This document shows positions 7,086 through 9,352 of a DNA stretch of 9,352 nucleotides, piece after piece. A model generated the notes under the pieces. The model ran no database searches. It had not been told where the DNA came from and worked only from the letters and a program-made list of their open reading frames with translations. Origin of the DNA: Bacillota bacterium (GTDB lineage Bacteria > Bacillota_I > Bacilli_A > RFN20 > CAG-288); contig DNJQ01000052.1 of the NCBI GenBank assembly GCA_003497225.1, forward strand, positions 1-9,352. Direction: 5' to 3'. The stretch's first letter is position 1, and each line of letters begins with the position of its first letter. A program made the translations under genes and the position numbers.

Positions 7086-7115
7086 TTGATTAGTAAAGCG
7101 CTTTTATGGTAATTT
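7086..7115 (+). promoter_or_regulatory. Sigma-A promoter of the HU gene
   Basis: -35 TTGATT (7086-7091), an 18-base spacer, and -10 TAATTT (7110-7115) with the extended TGG at 7107-7109. A-rich tracts precede it (7050-7080), which could act as an UP element. Transcription would start near 7122, exactly at the AAGGAGTG ribosome site, giving a leader of about 15 bases. Confidence 0.65.
7095..7104. promoter_or_regulatory. AAAGCGCTTT palindrome in the HU promoter spacer
   Basis: A perfect 10-base palindrome between the -35 and -10, which is where a repressor would block polymerase. It contains the AGCG core of catabolite-response (cre) elements but misses the flanking TG and CA, so CcpA binding is doubtful. 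Functional status is unknown. Confidence 0.3.
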
Positions 7116-7136
7116 AACTGCAAGGAGTGATTTATC

Positions 7137-7409
7137 ATGAAAAGTAATGAATTTGTCGATGCAGTTAGCGCCGAAGGTCGTTTAACTAAAACTCAAGCTA
7201 ATGAAGCTATCCACGCTGTCTTTACCGCTATGGCTAAAGCCTTAGTTGCAAATGAGAAAGTCAGCATCACCGGTTTCGGTATTTTTGATGTCAAAGTCAA
7301 ACCAGCACATACAGGAATTAATCCAGCAACCAAAGAAAAGATTGAAATTCCTGAAAGAAAAGCTGTTGTTTTCAAAGCTGCAAAGAATTTGAAAGATAGT
7401 TTAAATTAA
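7137..7409 (+). CDS. hup: HU-family nucleoid DNA-binding protein
   Basis: HU is a small histone-like dimer that bends and compacts DNA and supports replication and repair. The 90 residues match the family length. Visible features are the two N-terminal helices (NEFVDAVSAEGRLTKTQANEA), the KVSITGFGIFDV saddle strand at 41-52, the DNA-binding arm with the intercalating Pro63 in NPATKEKIEIP, and the C-terminal FKAAKNLKDSL. An oddity is the arm: residues that are usually Arg in HU (the R-x2-R-K-G-R-N-P pattern) here read K55, H58 and I61, so two arm arginines are missing. It has a strong ribosome site, AAGGAGTG at 7122-7129, and is a single-gene unit between its own promoter and terminator. HU follows spoIVA as in B. 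subtilis. An IHF-type paralogue is less likely given the neighbourhood and sequence. Confidence 0.95.
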   Translation: MKSNEFVDAVSAEGRLTKTQANEAIHAVFTAMAKALVANEKVSITGFGIFDVKVKPAHTGINPATKEKIEIPERKAVVFKAAKNLKDSLN

Positions 7410-7424
7410 TTAAACTGTAAAACG

Positions 7425-7451
7425 AGCCGGGAAAATCTACCCGGCTTTTTT
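7425..7451 (+). terminator. Rho-independent terminator of the HU gene
   Basis: A 7-base stem AGCCGGG / CCCGGCT (7425-7431 and 7440-7446) with an 8-base loop, followed by TTTTTT. It is the most GC-rich hairpin of the region and lies 16 bases past the HU stop. Confidence 0.93.
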
Positions 7452-7492
7452 GGTATAAAAATTTTGTTTCGCATAACATCATTTAACTTCCA

Positions 7493-7498
7493 TATATT
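7493..7498 (+). promoter_or_regulatory. Putative -10 box abutting the dapB start
   Basis: TATATT lies five bases before the ATG at 7504, after the HU terminator and with no Shine-Dalgarno sequence between. No convincing -35 was found. If used, transcription would begin at or within one base of the start codon. In DNA this AT-rich, a single hexamer is weak evidence alone; it gains weight from the matching layouts at 1874 and 8129. Confidence 0.35.
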
Positions 7499-7503
7499 TA
7501 AGT

Positions 7504-8133
7504 ATGAAAAACATTTTACTAATAGGAAGTACAGGGAAGATGGGCGAAATGATAAAAAAGAATATTCCTAGCCCGTTTTATATTGAAGATAGCATTGACC
7601 TTTCTTCAAGTTTGGTTAAAGACAAGCAGTATTATGCTGTATTAGACTTTTCAAGTCCAAAAGGAACGATGACTTATGCTCCGATATTTATTTCGCGTCA
7701 CATTCCTTATATCGCTGGGACAACAGGATTAACAAATAGAATGATAGAGACTTTAAAAAAACTTTGTGAGGAACATCATTCTTATTTTAATCTCGTCCCA
7801 AATTTTAATCTTTCATTTAACGCTTTTATAAATTCTTTGATCGAAGTTAAGAAAAATTTTGACTCAGCATTAATAGAAGAATGGCACAATATAACTAAAA
7901 AGGATCTTCCTTCTGGATCTGCTTTAGCCATTCAAGAAGCTTTAGAACCGCTTAAAGTTAAGTTTGTCGTTCACCGAATTAATAAAACTAAGTTCATTCA
8001 TAAAGTTACTTTGTTTTCTTCAACAGATTTATATAAAGCAAAACACATTGTGTTAGATCGTGTTGGATATATGAAAGGAATTGTTTTTGCATTAAACAAC
8101 ATTTCTCCTTTTGGTTTTAAGAATGGGTTATAA
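7504..8133 (+). CDS. dapB: Short 4-hydroxy-tetrahydrodipicolinate reductase
   Basis: DapB reduces the dihydrodipicolinate precursor with NAD(P)H in the lysine/diaminopimelate pathway, feeding peptidoglycan and competing with dipicolinate synthesis for spores. Visible are the dinucleotide-binding GSTGKMG (8-14), DFSSP (48-52), GTTG (72-75), VPNFN (98-102) and the catalytic segment EWHNITKKDLPSGSA (126-140). His128 and Lys132 align with the catalytic His159 and Lys163 of E. coli DapB, while the usual second His (H160) is Asn129. At 209 residues it is clearly shorter than the usual 240-270; both the Rossmann part and the C-terminal region are compressed, but there is no frameshift visible. Being next to cca repeats the B. 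subtilis dapB...cca operon order. The start lacks a ribosome site. It is probably an active, reduced enzyme, though activity cannot be proved from sequence. Confidence 0.85.
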   Translation: MKNILLIGSTGKMGEMIKKNIPSPFYIEDSIDLSSSLVKDKQYYAVLDFSSPKGTMTYAPIFISRHIPYIAGTTGLTNRMIETLKKLCEEHHSYFNLVPNFNLSFNAFINSLIEVKKNFDSALIEEWHNITKKDLPSGSALAIQEALEPLKVKFVVHRINKTKFIHKVTLFSSTDLYKAKHIVLDRVGYMKGIVFALNNISPFGFKNGL

Positions 8134-8134
8134 T
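8129..8134 (+). promoter_or_regulatory. -10 box of cca, overlapping the dapB stop and abutting the cca start
   Basis: A perfect TATAAT contains the dapB stop codon TAA (8131-8133) and stands six bases before ATG 8141, the same spacing as at the rlu gene. The -35 is poor (TCCTTT at 8106-8111). No Shine-Dalgarno sequence precedes ATG 8141. If active it would give a leaderless cca mRNA from within the dapB operon. Confidence 0.45.
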
Positions 8135-8140
8135 AGATAT

Positions 8141-8797
8141 ATGTTCTTAAATATATTGCACAAATTAAAAAAGGTCTGTCCTCAGGGTGAATTTTATATC
8201 GTCGGTGGAACGACGAGAGATTTTATATTGAAAAGAGAAGTTAAAGATATTGATATTGCTACTAATCTTCTTCCTGAAGATATTAAAGTTGCTTTTCCTA
8301 ATGGTAACTATACTTTTGAAAAATATGGAATATCCTATGTTACAATCGATGGTCAAAAGATAACCTTAGCAACTTTCCGTGAAGAAAATAATTATCGAGA
8401 TTTTCGTCATCCAACGAGCATTAGATTCGTTTCAGATTATTTAACTGATAGCCAAAGAAGAGATTTTACAATTAACGCTTTATATTTAGATGAAAATGGT
8501 TCAATACTTGATCCTTATGGCGGATTAGATGATATAAAACTTGGTTTAATAAGAACCATAGGTCCCGCGGAAGAGAGAATTAAAGAAGACCCTTTAAGAA
8601 TACTTCGTGCTATCCGCTTCTCTTTAAATTTAAATTTCCACTTAGATTCTGATTTATATCAAGCAATAAAGAAAAATAAAGATCTTTTAAAGAATTTAAA
8701 TGAAGGAAAAATTCAAGAAGAAATAGCTAAAACCATCCCTGAAAAAAGAGAAGAAATGAGACAATATTTATATTTACTTATCGATAAGAAGATGTAG
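8141..8797 (+). CDS. cca: Class II CCA tRNA nucleotidyltransferase, catalytic head and neck only
   Basis: Adds or repairs the 3'-terminal CCA of tRNA. The 218 residues carry the class II catalytic motifs: VGGTTRD at 21-27 with the metal-binding DID at 36-38 (motif A), the flexible-loop pattern REENNYRDFRHP at 80-91, RRDFTINAL at 106-114, DPYGG at 124-128 and the nucleotide-selecting EDPLR at 149-153, followed by a helical neck (IQEEIAKT). The usual enzyme has about 400 residues; here the body and tail domains, which hold the tRNA, are missing, with no continuation in another frame downstream. It may be a natural minimal form, one half of a split enzyme, or a degenerating gene. Start choice: ATG 8141 places VGG at a normal distance from the N-terminus and sits six bases after a TATAAT. 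ATG 8123, overlapping dapB by 11 bases, is an alternative. Neither has a ribosome site. Confidence 0.85.
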   Translation: MFLNILHKLKKVCPQGEFYIVGGTTRDFILKREVKDIDIATNLLPEDIKVAFPNGNYTFEKYGISYVTIDGQKITLATFREENNYRDFRHPTSIRFVSDYLTDSQRRDFTINALYLDENGSILDPYGGLDDIKLGLIRTIGPAEERIKEDPLRILRAIRFSLNLNFHLDSDLYQAIKKNKDLLKNLNEGKIQEEIAKTIPEKREEMRQYLYLLIDKKM

Positions 8798-8800
8798 AAT
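8773..8800 (+). promoter_or_regulatory. Weak candidate promoter for the small-gene pair
   Basis: TTTACT (8773-8778), 16 bases, TAGAAT (8795-8800), overlapping the end of cca. Transcription would start near 8807, giving a leader of about 32 bases. Both boxes are imperfect, and read-through from cca is equally possible because no terminator is visible between the genes. Confidence 0.25.
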
Positions 8801-8838
8801 ATTTAAAACAAAACATTACGAAAACAAGAGGTTATGAT

Positions 8839-9081
8839 ATGGACGATTGGAGATTAATGGGACAAGAAAAAGTTTTATCTAATGTGGAATTAAAGAAAAT
8901 GGACAAAAAATACATTCAAAGCAAGAGTGTTTTATGGCATGAGCATTGTATGTTTTGTACGGATAAGATTACAAATGAATACGGAAAAGATGCTTATGCT
9001 ACATTAGATGAATATTATTGGATTTGTGAAGAATGCTTTAACGATTTTAAGGAAAAATTCAAGTGGACAGTAAAAGAATAA
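8839..9081 (+). CDS. Small protein with two Cys-x2-Cys knuckles
   Basis: An 80-residue soluble protein of unknown function. It begins with MDDWRLMGQE and has CMFC at 37-40 and CEEC at 63-66, with His34 and His36 just before the first pair; this looks like a four-cysteine zinc site. The segment between (ATLDEYYWICEECFNDFKE) looks like the compact, aromatic-rich fold of small zinc-ribbon proteins. The start ATG 8839 is preceded by AAGAGGT (8826-8832), six bases upstream. I recall similar small proteins with a DDWRL start and this Cys pattern in gut Bacillota and Bacteroidota, sometimes in accessory or immunity-gene clusters, but cannot verify this. It overlaps the next gene by 19 bases, so the pair is co-expressed. 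Its location beside a shortened cca suggests an accessory insertion. Confidence 0.75.
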   Translation: MDDWRLMGQEKVLSNVELKKMDKKYIQSKSVLWHEHCMFCTDKITNEYGKDAYATLDEYYWICEECFNDFKEKFKWTVKE

Positions 9082-9323
9082 ATATTGATGAATATCTTTA
9101 TAAATACGGATTACATGATACTGTAGTCGATAAAATTTATGTTCAAGGGGATGAACTTGTTTTTTGTTTTGATTCAGGAATATATATCCTTGATGAAAAT
9201 GGTAAAGAGATGGAAAAAACATCCAAATGTTTAATGTGTATTAAAATTGAAGGCTTTGATATCAAGAAAGCATTTGAACATATCGAAATATATGAATTTT
9301 ATAAAGATAAAAAAATTCGTTAA
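9063..9323 (+). CDS. Small beta-rich protein, partner of the Cys-x2-Cys protein
   Basis: An 86-residue protein I do not recognise. It starts at a GTG (9063), supported by AAGGA at 9049-9053 nine bases upstream, and overlaps the preceding gene by 19 bases. No signal peptide or membrane segment is seen. The core alternates hydrophobic and polar residues (VDKIYVQGDELVFCFDSGIY, 22-41), which suggests beta-strands, followed by a turn DENGKE and another strand LMCIKIEGFD; the end is helical and charged. Small acidic beta proteins in overlapping pairs are common among immunity-type genes, but there is no toxin gene in this window, so that role is only a suggestion. It looks complete: its TAA stop is 29 bases before the window end, and those last bases show no feature. 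Confidence 0.7.
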   Translation: MDSKRINIDEYLYKYGLHDTVVDKIYVQGDELVFCFDSGIYILDENGKEMEKTSKCLMCIKIEGFDIKKAFEHIEIYEFYKDKKIR

Positions 9324-9352
9324 ATTGAATTAGAAGATTTTATAGAAAAAGT

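Noticed and set aside
7095..7104. Catabolite-response (cre) element call for the HU palindrome
   Set aside because: The conserved outer TG and CA positions do not match; only the central AGCG core is present, so I list it merely as a palindrome.
7193..7375. 60-codon minus-strand frame within HU
   Set aside because: It is antisense to a conserved 90-codon gene and has no promoter or ribosome site.
8165..8356. 63-codon minus-strand frame within cca
   Set aside because: The plus strand encodes the catalytic motifs of the nucleotidyltransferase here; the antisense product is low-complexity.
9004..9222. 72-codon minus-strand frame across the two small genes
   Set aside because: It is antisense to two plus-strand genes with good ribosome sites, and has no SD of its own.

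Overview
This window is AT-rich chromosomal DNA from a spore-forming Bacilli-type Bacillota. The genes match that lineage: SpoVIF, a full-length SpoIVA, HU directly behind SpoIVA (the order in Bacillus subtilis), and a dapB-cca pair (the same operon in B. subtilis). TGA is a normal stop codon here, ending the genes at 2850-3329 and 3326-4393, so this is not a Mycoplasma-type code. Several proteins are shorter than usual, which suits a reduced-genome, gut-type lineage near Erysipelotrichales/RF39. That taxonomic guess is inference.

Layout. 9-1718 (minus strand): a phosphoglucomutase. 1886-5130 (plus): a tightly overlapping four-gene operon with an RluC/RluD-type pseudouridine synthase, two unrecognised membrane proteins and a protein built from three diverged copies of one short module. 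5181-6946: spoVIF and spoIVA, each with its own mother-cell-type promoter, closed by a strong terminator. 7137-7409: an HU gene with its own promoter and terminator. 7504-8797: a short dapB and a half-length cca. 8839-9323: an overlapping pair of small genes, one with a Cys-x2-Cys zinc-knuckle pattern, resembling accessory or immunity-type genes. No rRNA, tRNA, CRISPR array or insertion sequence was seen.

How the genes relate. SpoIVA is the ATPase that polymerises on the forespore surface to form the coat basement layer. SpoVIF acts later in coat maturation. Their promoters look different (sigma-E-like for spoIVA, sigma-K-like for spoVIF), so the two neighbours would be switched on one after the other. 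The other genes are housekeeping: sugar-phosphate interconversion, rRNA modification, nucleoid structure, lysine/diaminopimelate synthesis and tRNA 3'-end synthesis or repair.

The most unusual points are: (1) a TATAAT-N6-ATG arrangement without a Shine-Dalgarno sequence at two genes, and a near copy at a third, suggesting leaderless mRNAs; (2) the three-module protein in the overlapping operon; (3) two opposed GerE-like boxes flanking the spoVIF -10; (4) a cca gene lacking the usual C-terminal half, directly followed by the small accessory-like pair.
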